Origin: JAICQM01 sp963781555 | GTDB lineage: Bacteria > Chloroflexota > Limnocylindria > QHBO01 | Assembly: GCA_963781555.1 (NCBI GenBank) | Contig: CAWAGB010000008.1 | Coordinates: 248,001-312,000 of the forward strand | DNA: 64,000 bases | Direction: 5' to 3' | Shown here: positions 41,290 through 49,645 of the stretch, piece after piece | Layout of the letters: each line of letters opens with the position of its first letter | How positions within the stretch are numbered: the stretch's first letter is position 1 | Translations under genes and position numbers: made by a program | Notes under the pieces: generated by a model | The model's database searches: none | Seen by the model: the letters and a program-made list of their open reading frames with translations, nothing else | What the model was told of the DNA's origin: nothing

Positions 41290-42438
41290 CTAGAGCGTCT
41301 CAGCCAGCACCGCCCGGATGTGCCACAGCAGGCGCCACGCTTCCGGCGCGGCACCGCCGATGTCGATGCCCTTGGGCTCGACATGGTCGAAGAGGCGGAA
41401 CTCGGTCAGGCTGGCGCGATCCCCGAGCTCTGCCGCCAGGGCGCGCGACTCCGGATACGGGACGTAGGCATCTCCGAGGTCGTGCATCAGGAACACGCGG
41501 GCGGAGAGTCCGCCGAGGTGCCCACTCGGGCTGAGCGCGTCCAGCGTGGCGCGAGCGGCGGCCGGCAGGGCACGCACCGCCGCCTCAGCGGCGTCGAGGT
41601 CCGCGGCAAGAATGAGCCGTTCCACGGAGCGCGCTGCATCGGTCCGCAGCGGGAGGACGACGGGAGATGGCGGGTCGCCCGTTCGGATGGGCGTGCCGTA
41701 CGCGCGGTCGAGCGCGGCCCGATCGGTCCGGTCGGCCACCAGGTCCAGCAGCTGGCGCAGGGCGGTGTCGCGCGCCAGCTGTGCCGGCTGCCACGCCACG
41801 GTGGCGCCGCCCGGACCGCGAAACGCTCCCGCCATCACCGCCGAGAGGAAGCGCGGCGCATCCGCGTAGCTGCCGAATGCGTTGACCCACGCCACGTCGG
41901 CCGAGATCCGCTCGTCGGCCGCCGCAAGGAGCGACAGCGCGCCGCCGACCGAGAGCCCAAGGATGCCGATCCGGGAAGGATCCACCTCGGGCCGCGCGGC
42001 GAGGAGCCGGTATGCCGCCACCACGCCGTCGATCTCGTCCGGTGCCACGCGGCCGTCGAGCAGGCTCCGCGAGTCGGGGATCATCACCACCACGCCACTG
42101 CGCGCCAGCGCGTTGGCGAAGCGCACGACCGCGGGGTAGCCGCGGCCAACGTTGTTGACACCCAGCACGAGCAGCATCGCCCCATGCGGCCGCGCGGCAT
42201 CGGCCGACGGCGGGAGCCACAGGTCAGCCTCGTCACGGTAGCCGTCGGGTGTCACGCGCCAGGCGAGGGTCTCGCGGCGTGGGGCGGCGGTCAGCCAGTC
42301 GAGCGGGCGCGGGCCGGCGTCGAGGATGCTCGGGACCAGGAACGCGGTCTGCACCGCGACGCGTGCCGGCTTCCAGGCGAGGAGCACCAGCGCGACCACG
42401 AGCAGGAACACGAGGAGCAGATGGAGGCGGCGCCGCAT
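41290..42438 (-). CDS. Membrane-anchored alpha/beta hydrolase (dienelactone-hydrolase-like)
   Basis: A 382-aa protein with an N-terminal transmembrane anchor (MRRRLHLLLVFLLVVALVLL) and an alpha/beta-hydrolase domain facing outward. MLLVLGVNNVGRGYP forms the oxyanion region, ILGLSVGGALSL the nucleophile elbow (GLSVGG), and DLGDAYVPYPESR plus the late His (FDHVEP) the rest of the triad. The substrate is unknown. ATG 42438 has TAGCAT six bases upstream; that element overlaps the stop of the next gene on the strand. Confidence 0.78.
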   Translation of the reverse strand: MRRRLHLLLVFLLVVALVLLAWKPARVAVQTAFLVPSILDAGPRPLDWLTAAPRRETLAWRVTPDGYRDEADLWLPPSADAARPHGAMLLVLGVNNVGRGYPAVVRFANALARSGVVVMIPDSRSLLDGRVAPDEIDGVVAAYRLLAARPEVDPSRIGILGLSVGGALSLLAAADERISADVAWVNAFGSYADAPRFLSAVMAGAFRGPGGATVAWQPAQLARDTALRQLLDLVADRTDRAALDRAYGTPIRTGDPPSPVVLPLRTDAARSVERLILAADLDAAEAAVRALPAAARATLDALSPSGHLGGLSARVFLMHDLGDAYVPYPESRALAAELGDRASLTEFRLFDHVEPKGIDIGGAAPEAWRLLWHIRAVLAETL

Positions 42439-42444
42439 GCGTCC

Positions 42445-42450
42445 ATGCTA
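42445..42450 (-). promoter_or_regulatory. -10 element overlapping a stop codon
   Basis: Minus-strand TAGCAT ends six bases before ATG 42438 and begins with the TAG stop of the 42448-43497 gene. Confidence 0.5.
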
Positions 42451-43497
42451 CCGAGGGCTGACAGTCACCTCGGTATCCCGTCTCAGCTCCTCCGCCCCCG
42501 GAGCCGGGGCATCGGCATCGGCCTCCTGGGCGAGCTGGAGCCGCAGCCGCTCCAGGACGTTCCATTCGTCGGCGTTGAGCGAGGCGGCATCGAGCCGCGC
42601 GCGGAATCGGTCGAGGAGCGGCTCGATGTCGTGGCCGCCGAGGCGCGCCTCGCGCAGCTCGACGAGGGCATCCTCCAGCGCCTGCGAATCGTCGCTCCAG
42701 GTGACGTACGCGTCGCTGAACGCGAGCTGCCGCGCGATCGCCGCGCGCGCCCGATGGGCGTGCTCCGGGGGTCCCAGGACGACCACGTTGGTCGCGAAGC
42801 TCAGGACCTCCAAGCCATCGCCCACCATCCGATCCGGCTCGCCGCGGACGACGGTGCCGAGCAAGTGGCGCGCGGCGAAGCCCATGGTCCGCAGCGGCCA
42901 GGAGCGTGGGCCGCCGAGGGTGCGGTGCTCGAACGTGCCGAGCTCGAGATCATCGAGCGCGGCGCGAATGGCATCCGTCACGCTTGCGTCGTCGGAGCCT
43001 TCGCGGAGGACCAGCGGCATCGCCAGCAGAACCTTCCCGGCTCGAAGGCGCTGCACCACCAGGAAGGGGGCGATGACGACCATCATCAGCACCGACGCCC
43101 CGAGTGACGCGGTCCCCGGATATGAGACCGGCAGCCGCGAGAGCCAGTGGCCGACCGATCCGGGCTCGTCGAATCCGGCGATCTCCGACAGGCCGGCGAC
43201 CACCGGTGGGGTCAGCACGACCGCCGCCGCCAGGCCCCATGTCTGGAACCAGGCGAGGTCGAAGTTGCGGTCCACCAGCCCGATCCGCTCCGCCACCCAG
43301 CCGGCGCCGAGCGGGATCGCGAAGCCGAGCACCACCACGACCCACGCCGCGGCCACGAGCGCCATGATCGAGAGGAGGCGGCCCTTGCTGCCGGGGACAT
43401 GGCCGAAGAAGAGCGACGTGGCCCAACCCAGGGCGAAGGAGGCGGAGCGACTCAGCGCCTGCCAGGCGATGAGCAGGACAAGTGGGAGGAACGGCAC
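42448..43497 (-). CDS. Membrane protein of unknown function
   Basis: A 349-aa protein with about four transmembrane segments in the first 160 residues (FLPLVLLIAWQALSRS, MALVAAAWVVVVLGFAIP, AAAVVLTPPVVAGL, SVLMMVVIAPFLVVQ). A long cytosolic or extracytosolic helical part follows, with EHAHRARAAIARQLAF and acidic/basic helices. I do not recognise the family. GTG 43497 is the first start; no clear ribosome-binding site is seen. It lies 33 bp after the VOC gene on the same strand. Confidence 0.65.
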   Translation of the reverse strand: MPFLPLVLLIAWQALSRSASFALGWATSLFFGHVPGSKGRLLSIMALVAAAWVVVVLGFAIPLGAGWVAERIGLVDRNFDLAWFQTWGLAAAVVLTPPVVAGLSEIAGFDEPGSVGHWLSRLPVSYPGTASLGASVLMMVVIAPFLVVQRLRAGKVLLAMPLVLREGSDDASVTDAIRAALDDLELGTFEHRTLGGPRSWPLRTMGFAARHLLGTVVRGEPDRMVGDGLEVLSFATNVVVLGPPEHAHRARAAIARQLAFSDAYVTWSDDSQALEDALVELREARLGGHDIEPLLDRFRARLDAASLNADEWNVLERLRLQLAQEADADAPAPGAEELRRDTEVTVSPR

Positions 43498-43530
43498 GCT
43501 CGGCGAGTGAGCAAGGGCCGTGCCCGGCGT

Positions 43531-43974
43531 TCAGTCGACGCGGAGGGGGCGCACCGTCATGACCTGGTCGACGCGTCCTTCCCAGCCCTCGCGTGGGGTG
43601 TCGCAGTACAGCTCGATCTCGTTGCCATCCGGATCCGCGGTGTAGACCGAGTGGGTGACCCCATGGTCTACCGCTCCGCGCAGCATGCCGCGCGCGGTGA
43701 GGAGCGCGTGTGCCCGACGCAGCTCATCTTCGTCCTCCAACCGGATGGCGACGTGGTACAGGCCCACCGCGTTGGGGAGCGCCGACGGAGCGGAGTCGCC
43801 CACCCGCAGCAGCGCCAGGTCGTGGTGGCTCTCGCCGGTGGCGGTCAGGAAGATCATCACGTTCGTCATCTGTGACGACACCTGGAAGCCCAGCAGGTCA
43901 CGGTAGAACGCGAGCGCCCGGTCAAGGTCCCTGACCTTCAGGACGACATGTCCAACCCCCTGCGGATGGAGCAT
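43531..43974 (-). CDS. VOC-family protein
   Basis: A 147-aa single VOC domain resembling the gene at 22274: GVGHVVLKVRDLDRALAFY with the first metal His, SHHDLALLRVG, VGLYHVAIRLED and DPDGNEIELYCDTP with the Glu ligand. Glyoxalase, extradiol dioxygenase or resistance activities are all possible. ATG 43974 is supported by TAGCAT six bases upstream. Confidence 0.82.
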   Translation of the reverse strand: MLHPQGVGHVVLKVRDLDRALAFYRDLLGFQVSSQMTNVMIFLTATGESHHDLALLRVGDSAPSALPNAVGLYHVAIRLEDEDELRRAHALLTARGMLRGAVDHGVTHSVYTADPDGNEIELYCDTPREGWEGRVDQVMTVRPLRVD

Positions 43975-43980
43975 CGGCCG

Positions 43981-43986
43981 ATGCTA
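43981..43986 (-). promoter_or_regulatory. -10 element, leaderless promoter
   Basis: Minus-strand TAGCAT ends six bases before ATG 43974. Confidence 0.5.
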
Positions 43987-44036
43987 CCCCGCGCGCTGGC
44001 GGGATGGACGCCGAAACGCCCGGGCCGGGTGGTGGG

Positions 44037-44633
44037 TCAGGGCAACCCGAGCTTGATGCGGCACGCCGGCCACGGCTGGTAGCCGCGCGCGGCGCGCAGC
44101 TTCTCGGCGATGGCGATCTGCTGCTCGCGGGTCGCCTGGTGCGGGTAGGTGGCGTAGGCGCCACCGCCGTAGCCGAGCCACGTCGGCTGGCTGAACTGGA
44201 GGCCGCCGTAGTAGCCGTTGCCCGTGTTGGCCGCCCAGTTGCCGCTCGCCTCGCACTGCGCCAGGCGATCCCACACCGTGTCGCCCGGGTATGTCACCAC
44301 GCGGGTCGGTGCGGCTGTGGGGCGTGGCGTGGCGATGGCGCGCAGCTCGGCCTGCAGGTCGACGGTTGCCCGTGCTGCCGAGGACGTGGCGGGTGAGAGG
44401 TCCTCCACGGTCACCGGCGCGCTGAGCGCCGCCAGGGTGTCCGCGGCGAAAGCGGCCCGTCCGGCGTCGCCACGACTGGCGAGCTGGTGCGGCGCCACGG
44501 CGGCGGCATCCAGCAGCCGATCCATCTCCGGCGTGACCGGGGTGGTGCCGCGCACGGCGAGCGGGGCGAGCAATGCGATGCCCACGATGCTCATGGCGGT
44601 CAGGAGGGCGACGCGGCGCAGAAGGTCCGGCAA
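44037..44633 (-). CDS. Secreted Rpf-like transglycosylase
   Basis: A 198-aa exported protein. PDLLRRVALLTAMSIVGIAL is a typical signal peptide or anchor; a linker rich in Ala/Pro/Thr leads to a C-terminal resuscitation-promoting-factor-type domain (about 120-198): TVWDRLAQCEASGNWAANTG with the catalytic Glu, GYYGGLQFSQPTWLGYGG, and QIAIAEKLRAARGYQPWPAC. It should cleave peptidoglycan and supports a monoderm-type wall. TTG 44633 is chosen because GAGGA lies five bases upstream and the full signal peptide is retained; ATG 44594 is the alternative. Confidence 0.85.
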   Translation of the reverse strand: MPDLLRRVALLTAMSIVGIALLAPLAVRGTTPVTPEMDRLLDAAAVAPHQLASRGDAGRAAFAADTLAALSAPVTVEDLSPATSSAARATVDLQAELRAIATPRPTAAPTRVVTYPGDTVWDRLAQCEASGNWAANTGNGYYGGLQFSQPTWLGYGGGAYATYPHQATREQQIAIAEKLRAARGYQPWPACRIKLGLP

Positions 44634-44639
44634 TAGAAT
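44634..44639 (+). promoter_or_regulatory. Possible -10 element of the LOG gene
   Basis: TAGAAT on the plus strand, about 190 bases before ATG 44830, with no better candidate nearer. Confidence 0.25.
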
Positions 44640-44829
44640 CCTCGAGAGTGCGGAGTACGCTCTTCGTGCCGTCGATTGCTGGCCCGCACAGTGGCGGGTG
44701 ATCACGCTGCACGGGTGGCGCGACGCTTGCGGAAGGGCACGACGAGGGCCAACCGTACCATCGGTCCGAGCACCTGTCGAGCACCCGCACCCCGCGGGGG
44801 CGCCATCCATCGGTTGCAGCGGAGGCCAC

Positions 44830-45675
44830 ATGCCACGCAAGAAGAAGGAGCCGGAGCGACGTCGCGGGGCGGTCGTCGTCCGCGGCCAGGAGCACACCCG
44901 CGACCGGCTGACCGAGGACCAGGCCCTGCTGCGCTCGCACGAGGCGTGGCCCGGATTCCGTGACACCGACACCTGGCGGGCGCTGCGCATCCTCGGCGAG
45001 TTCGTCGAGGGCTTCGACGCGCTGGCGGAGGTCGGGCCGGCCATCACGATCTTCGGATCCGCGCGCGTCGGACGCCGCAATCGCTACTACAGCGCTGCCC
45101 GCCAGTTGGCGGCCAAGCTCGGCGAAAAGGGCTACGCAATCATCACCGGCGGCGGACCGGGAATCATGGAGGCCGCCAACCGTGGCGCGCGCGACGCCGG
45201 CGCCCTTTCCATCGGCTGCAACATCGAGCTGCCCTTCGAGCAGGGGCTCAACGAGTACGTCGACCTGGGGATGGAGTTCCGCTACTTCTTCGCGCGCAAG
45301 ACGATGTTCGTGAAGTACGCCAACGGTTTCGTCATCTTCCCCGGTGGCTTCGGGACCCTGGACGAGCTGTTCGAGTCGCTCACCCTCATCCAGACCGGCA
45401 AGGTCGAGCACTTCCCGGTGGTGCTGTACGGCAAGGACTACTGGAGCGGGCTCCTGGACTGGATCCGCGCCAAGCCGCTCTACGAGGCCAAGGTGTCGCC
45501 CGAGGACCTGCGCCTGCTCACCCTGACCGATGACGTGGAGGAGGCCTGCGAGGCGATCACGCGCCAGCGCCGGTCGTCGGAACAGGAGTCGAAGGAGGCG
45601 GCGTCCCGAGCAGCGACAAAGGATGCCCAGCAGGCCGCCGAGCGCGGGAAGGGAACGAACCGCAGCGACCCCTGA
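44830..45675 (+). CDS. LOG-family protein (TIGR00730-like Rossmann fold nucleotide phosphoribohydrolase)
   Basis: A 281-aa protein. The core (about 70-240) holds ITIFGSARVG, IITGGGPGIMEAANRGA and the LOG signature PGGFGTLDELFESLTL. LOG enzymes hydrolyse cytokinin nucleotide or other nucleoside 5'-monophosphates. The N-terminus is basic and the C-terminal 40 residues are a charged, disordered tail (QESKEAASRAATKDAQQ). GGAGG at 44821-44825 precedes ATG 44830. The 190-nt leader region shows one octamer copy at 44759 and no other recognised feature. Confidence 0.88.
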   Translation: MPRKKKEPERRRGAVVVRGQEHTRDRLTEDQALLRSHEAWPGFRDTDTWRALRILGEFVEGFDALAEVGPAITIFGSARVGRRNRYYSAARQLAAKLGEKGYAIITGGGPGIMEAANRGARDAGALSIGCNIELPFEQGLNEYVDLGMEFRYFFARKTMFVKYANGFVIFPGGFGTLDELFESLTLIQTGKVEHFPVVLYGKDYWSGLLDWIRAKPLYEAKVSPEDLRLLTLTDDVEEACEAITRQRRSSEQESKEAASRAATKDAQQAAERGKGTNRSDP

Positions 45676-45732
45676 TCAGTCCAGCGCCGGATCATTCCCA
45701 GGCGTTCAGCGCCGCTCGGGGTGAACGCGTGG

Positions 45733-45806
45733 CGGGCCCGACCGGATTCGAACCGGCGATCTCCAGCGTGACAGGCTGGCATGTTTGGCCACTACACCAC
45801 GGGCCC
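45733..45806 (-). tRNA. tRNA-Asp (GTC)
   Basis: Minus-strand cloverleaf: acceptor GGGCCCG at 45806-45800 pairs with CGGGCCC, the anticodon stem CCAGC/GCTGG encloses loop CTGTCAC (anticodon GTC), and the T arm is GCCGG-TTCGAAT-CCGGT. The discriminator is G and CCA is encoded at 45732-45730. Confidence 0.95.
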
Positions 45807-45850
45807 GCGGGAGTGACGGTGGCGGAGTATAGCAGAGGCTCCCGGGACCT

Positions 45851-46309
45851 TCAGTCCGCCGGCCCGGTGCCTCGCAGCACGTCGGACAGGACCAGCGCAA
45901 AGGCTCCTAGCCCGATTGCGGCGCTCGCGGAGGCCCCCGCGTAGGCGCCGCCGCTCGCCGGATCCGCGGCCATCGAGGCGAGCGCCGCGGCCAGCGAGCC
46001 GAGCAGTGCGGCGAGGATGGCGCCGACCACAACGGCCGCCAGCGGCCGCGCCCACGTGACCCTGGCACGCAACGCCTCCACGACCCCCACGAGGCCCGCC
46101 CCGGCGCCGATGAAGGCGAAGCCGAGGGCGGAGGTCGCACCGCCGACCGCGGCCGCATCGGTCACGATCCCGGTGCCGCGCAGCTGGTCGAGGATCCACC
46201 CCGGGGCTGCGGTGCCGAGCAGCACAGCGCCCGTGCCGAGCGCGACCGCCACGCCGGCGGCGACCAGGAGGATGACGAGCGATCGTCGCCGAACGCCTCG
46301 ACGCGGCAT
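45851..46309 (-). CDS. Membrane protein of unknown function
   Basis: A 152-aa Ala/Gly-rich protein with about four transmembrane helices: LVILLVAAGVAVALGTGAVL, ALGFAFIGAGAGLVGVVEAL, PLAAVVVGAILAALLGSL and a final AAIGLGAFALVL. The N-terminus is Arg-rich, so the inside rule places it in the cytosol. It lies 17 bp after the similar membrane protein on the same strand, and the tRNA-Asp follows. Not recognised. Confidence 0.65.
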   Translation of the reverse strand: MPRRGVRRRSLVILLVAAGVAVALGTGAVLLGTAAPGWILDQLRGTGIVTDAAAVGGATSALGFAFIGAGAGLVGVVEALRARVTWARPLAAVVVGAILAALLGSLAAALASMAADPASGGAYAGASASAAIGLGAFALVLSDVLRGTGPAD

Positions 46310-46326
46310 GGGGTGACCCGTGTCGC

Positions 46327-46854
46327 TTAGGCGGCCGACTCGGGGCGCGGGGTGCGGAGCAGGAGCACGCTCGACGCGCCGAACATCACCGCGCCAACCA
46401 GGAGCGCGATCGCCAGCAGCCGATCGCCGCCGCCGACCGTCATGACAAGGATGATCGCCAGCACCATGAGGGCCGCCGTCAGGGCGGCGAGCGCCGCGGC
46501 GCTGCGTCGTGAGCCGCGGATGTCGAGGAAGACCGCGGCGGCGGCCGCGATGAGGCCCATCGCCAGCAGCAGCATTCCCGCCCCGCCGATGATCTGGCCG
46601 GTCCCCAGCTGACCGACGTTCGGTGGAGTGGAGGCGGCATAGCGCGTCCCGATGGTGACGCCGGCCACGACCATCGAGGCGGCCGTGATGAGCAGCGCCA
46701 CCCCGCCGATGCCGATCACCAGGGTGGCGACGCTGGCCCGCTCGCCGAGGTGCTCGGGGGCCAGCGTGTGCGAACGGTGCCGTGTCGCAACCGACCGCGA
46801 GGCGGAGCGAATGACGCGCGGGGCAGGCTTGGCTGCCTTCTTGGTCGTGACCAT
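46327..46854 (-). CDS. Membrane protein of unknown function
   Basis: A 175-aa protein. A 45-residue basic head (VTTKKAAKPAPRVIR, Ala/Lys/Arg/Ser-rich) precedes about four transmembrane segments, including VATLVIGIGGVALLITAASM, AGMLLLAMGLIAAAAAVFL and LLAIALLVGAVMFGASSVLL. ATG 46854 has a TACAAT element nine bases upstream, back to back with the promoter of the 46888 hydrolase. Not recognised. Confidence 0.65.
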   Translation of the reverse strand: MVTTKKAAKPAPRVIRSASRSVATRHRSHTLAPEHLGERASVATLVIGIGGVALLITAASMVVAGVTIGTRYAASTPPNVGQLGTGQIIGGAGMLLLAMGLIAAAAAVFLDIRGSRRSAAALAALTAALMVLAIILVMTVGGGDRLLAIALLVGAVMFGASSVLLLRTPRPESAA

Positions 46855-46863
46855 TGAGCGCGG

Positions 46864-46869
46864 ATTGTA
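46864..46869 (-). promoter_or_regulatory. -10 element, leaderless promoter (divergent pair)
   Basis: Minus-strand TACAAT ends nine bases before ATG 46854. Two promoters are packed in a 33-bp gap. Confidence 0.5.
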
Positions 46870-46873
46870 GCCG

Positions 46874-46879
46874 TATACT
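46874..46879 (+). promoter_or_regulatory. -10 element, leaderless promoter (divergent pair)
   Basis: TATACT ends eight bases before ATG 46888. Confidence 0.55.
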
Positions 46880-46887
46880 CGCCGCGC

Positions 46888-47928
46888 ATGCCCTGGGAGC
46901 CGCCGGTCACCCAACGCGAGAGTCGCCGCGCCCGCATCGGTCAGTGGGTGACCTTTGCGCTCGCGGTGCTCCTGGTCGCGCTCCTTGCCTACCTCGGCTA
47001 TGTGGGGTATGTCGGGTCCGAGCGGCTCACTGCCGCCCCCACCCCGTCCTCCGCGTGCGGCACCCCACTGGACCTCGGCATCGCCTACGAGGCGATCGGC
47101 TATCCGCAGGCGGCCGACGAGCAGCTGGCGGTCTACCCGGACCATGCTGCGTGCCCGGAGCAGGGCCCCGCGGCTGACGACACGCTGCGCACCACCGACG
47201 GCGTGCGCCTGGCGGGTTGGTACGTACCGGCGGAGAACGGCATCGGTCCGACCGGGCCAACGGTCGTGCTGGTCCACGGCTGGGGCAGCAACAAGAGCGA
47301 GTTGCTCGACCAAGTGGCGCTCCTTGCGCCCAGCTACAACGTTGTCGCATTCGACCTGCGCCACCACGGGCAGAGCTCATCGGACCGGCCGACCACGCAG
47401 GGCCTCACCGAGCAGCGCGACCTGGACACGGTGCTGAACTGGCTGGCGGCCCATAAGGGCCCGACGCGGATCGCGCTGCTGGGGATTTCCATGGGCGGCG
47501 CCACCGCGACCGGCATGGCGGGCACGGACGAGCGCGTCAATGCGCTCATCCTCGACTCGACCCACGCCACCCTGCAGGCCGCCGTGCAGGCGCGCCTCGA
47601 CCAGGCGGGCTACCCGCTGTCGCTTCCGGGGTCGTGGGGGATCCTCATGGGCGGCCTGCTGCGCACCGGGCTCGACATGACGAGCGCCGATCCCGACCGG
47701 GCCATCACGCGCCTCGGGGACCGTCCGGTCCTCGTCCTCGTGGGGGGCGCGGATGACTCGATCGGCGACGATCCGGGGGGCCGGCTCAAAGCCGCGGGCG
47801 AGAAGGCCGGCGTGTCGGTGACCGTCGAGACCTGCCCCGCGGCCGGGCATGCCGAGCTCCTCCAGACGTGCCCTGATGACTACCGCGCCTGGGTGCTAGG
47901 CTTCCTGGACTCCGCGCTCGGGGGATAG
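46888..47928 (+). CDS. Membrane-anchored alpha/beta hydrolase
   Basis: A 346-aa protein with one N-terminal transmembrane helix (WVTFALAVLLVALLAYLGYV) and an outward alpha/beta-hydrolase domain. VVLVHGWGSNKSELLDQ is the oxyanion segment, AFDLRHHGQSS follows, ALLGISMGGATATG is the nucleophile elbow, and CPAAGHAELL holds the late His. The fold resembles BAAT/YqkD-type hydrolases. The gap after it contains an inverted repeat of the octamer (47953-47994). Confidence 0.8.
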   Translation: MPWEPPVTQRESRRARIGQWVTFALAVLLVALLAYLGYVGYVGSERLTAAPTPSSACGTPLDLGIAYEAIGYPQAADEQLAVYPDHAACPEQGPAADDTLRTTDGVRLAGWYVPAENGIGPTGPTVVLVHGWGSNKSELLDQVALLAPSYNVVAFDLRHHGQSSSDRPTTQGLTEQRDLDTVLNWLAAHKGPTRIALLGISMGGATATGMAGTDERVNALILDSTHATLQAAVQARLDQAGYPLSLPGSWGILMGGLLRTGLDMTSADPDRAITRLGDRPVLVLVGGADDSIGDDPGGRLKAAGEKAGVSVTVETCPAAGHAELLQTCPDDYRAWVLGFLDSALGG

Positions 47929-47952
47929 AGCGCCGGACATCCGCCCAGCACC

Positions 47953-47994
47953 GACCGATGGCACTGCGCTCGCGCCCACGACGGCCCATCGGTC
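47953..47994. promoter_or_regulatory. Inverted repeat of the GACCGATG octamer
   Basis: GACCGATGG (47953-47961) and CCATCGGTC (47986-47994) are perfect 9-bp inverted copies with a 24-base centre, filling the 82-bp gap between the hydrolase and the DUF885 gene. It may be a terminator-like hairpin or a protein-binding pair. Confidence 0.45.
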
Positions 47995-48010
47995 CACCGC
48001 AGGAGTCCGC

Positions 48011-49645
48011 ATGACCGACATTCATACCGATGCTGACGCGCGCTTCGAGCGCACCGTCGAGCGTTGGTTCCGTGACCGCCTGGCCCTCGAGCCTGTCTTC
48101 GCCACCTACCTCGGCATCCACGACCACGACGATCGGCTTCCCTCCGGCTCACGCGAGCACGTCGAGGAGCTCGTCGCCTATCACCGCAACGCGATCGCCG
48201 AGATGGAGCGCTTCGACGCCTCGAGCCTGTCGGCCGACCACGCGCTGGATCGCGACCTCGCCATCCATCAGTCGCGGCTCGCCCTTCACGAGCTGACCGA
48301 GCGGCGCACCTGGCAGGGACGCTCCGGCGCTGCCGAGGAGATCGGCGAGGCGCTCTTCCCGCTCTTCACGCGCGACTTCGCGCCATTCCCCCAACGGCTG
48401 GCCTCGATCGCGTCCCGCCTCGAGGCGGCCCCCCAGCTGATCGCCGAGTCAGAGGCGCGGGTAACCGATCCGGTCGCCCTGTGGGCCGAGATCGACATCG
48501 AGAGCTGCGAGGCACTGCCTGGCTTCCTCGACACGATCGTGTCGGCTGCGGCATCGGACGGTGGCGACCCGGCCATGACTGATCGGCTGCGGAACGCTGC
48601 GGCGGCCACCGCGAGCGCGCTCGAATCGCACGCCGCCTGGCTGCGTGACCACGCCCTGCCGCTCGCGACCGCCGCGTGGGTCGCCGGGCGCGAGCAGTTC
48701 GAGGAGATCGTCCGGCTGCGCGAACTCGAGGCCACCGGCGACGAGATCCTGGACGTCGGCGAGCGGATGCTGGCCGACAGCATCGCCGCGCGCGACGCCG
48801 TCGCGGCCGAGATCGATCCGAGCGTCTCGCTGGCCGAGGTCGCGGACATCGTCAAAGACGACCACGCAGCCACCTTCGTGGAGGCGCTCGACCAGTATCG
48901 GTCGACCATGGATGCCGCTCGCGCCTTCGTGATCGAGCGCGATCTGGCCACGGTTCCGGACGAGGATCACCTGAACGTCGTCGAAACGCCGTCGTTCATC
49001 CGGCACCTGATCCCGTTCGCTGCCTACTACGAGCCGGCCAAGTTCGACCGGGTCCCCACGGGCACATACATCGTCACCCCGCCCTCGACGCCCGAGATGA
49101 TGCGCGAGCACAGCCGCAGCGGCATCAGCAACACGAGCGTTCACGAGGCGTACCCGGGACACCATCTGCAGCTCTCTGCCGCGGTGACCAACCCGAGCCT
49201 GGTGCGCCTCTTCTCCGGCGCACCCGAGTTCGCGGAGGGCTGGGCGTTCTACTGCGAGCGGATGATGAAGGAGCAGGGCTTCGACGACACACCCGCCGGC
49301 TGGTACGTCGTGCATACCGATGCGATCTGGCGCGCCTGCCGGATCCTGCTCGACATCCGCCTCCACCGCGGCGAGATCGGCTTCGACGACGCAGTCGACT
49401 TCCTTCAGTCGCGGACCGGCTTCGAACGGCCCGCCGCGCTGGCCGAGGTCAAGCGGTACACGTCGACGCCGACGTATCAGCTCTCGTACCTGTACGGGCG
49501 GCACATGATCGAGCGCCTGCGCGATGACGTGCAGCGCAGCGGGAACGGGGCGTTCACGCTCAAGGGCTTCCACGACACGCTGCTCTACGGCGGCACCATG
49601 CCGGTCAGCTACGCGCGCCGCCTCTTCCCCGGAGCCGCGCGGTGA
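48011..49645 (+). CDS. DUF885-family zinc metallopeptidase-like protein
   Basis: A 544-aa protein matching the DUF885 family. The N-terminal half is helical (FERTVERWFRDRLALEPVF, YLGIHDHDDRLPSG). The C-terminal half has the metal site HEAYPGHHLQL near 377, ASP/Glu-bearing EFAEGWAFYCERMM near 410, and TYQLSYLYGRHMIERLR. Family members are probable peptidases; the substrate is unknown. No signal peptide is seen. The stop overlaps the cyclophilin gene (GTGA). Confidence 0.88.
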   Translation: MTDIHTDADARFERTVERWFRDRLALEPVFATYLGIHDHDDRLPSGSREHVEELVAYHRNAIAEMERFDASSLSADHALDRDLAIHQSRLALHELTERRTWQGRSGAAEEIGEALFPLFTRDFAPFPQRLASIASRLEAAPQLIAESEARVTDPVALWAEIDIESCEALPGFLDTIVSAAASDGGDPAMTDRLRNAAAATASALESHAAWLRDHALPLATAAWVAGREQFEEIVRLRELEATGDEILDVGERMLADSIAARDAVAAEIDPSVSLAEVADIVKDDHAATFVEALDQYRSTMDAARAFVIERDLATVPDEDHLNVVETPSFIRHLIPFAAYYEPAKFDRVPTGTYIVTPPSTPEMMREHSRSGISNTSVHEAYPGHHLQLSAAVTNPSLVRLFSGAPEFAEGWAFYCERMMKEQGFDDTPAGWYVVHTDAIWRACRILLDIRLHRGEIGFDDAVDFLQSRTGFERPAALAEVKRYTSTPTYQLSYLYGRHMIERLRDDVQRSGNGAFTLKGFHDTLLYGGTMPVSYARRLFPGAAR

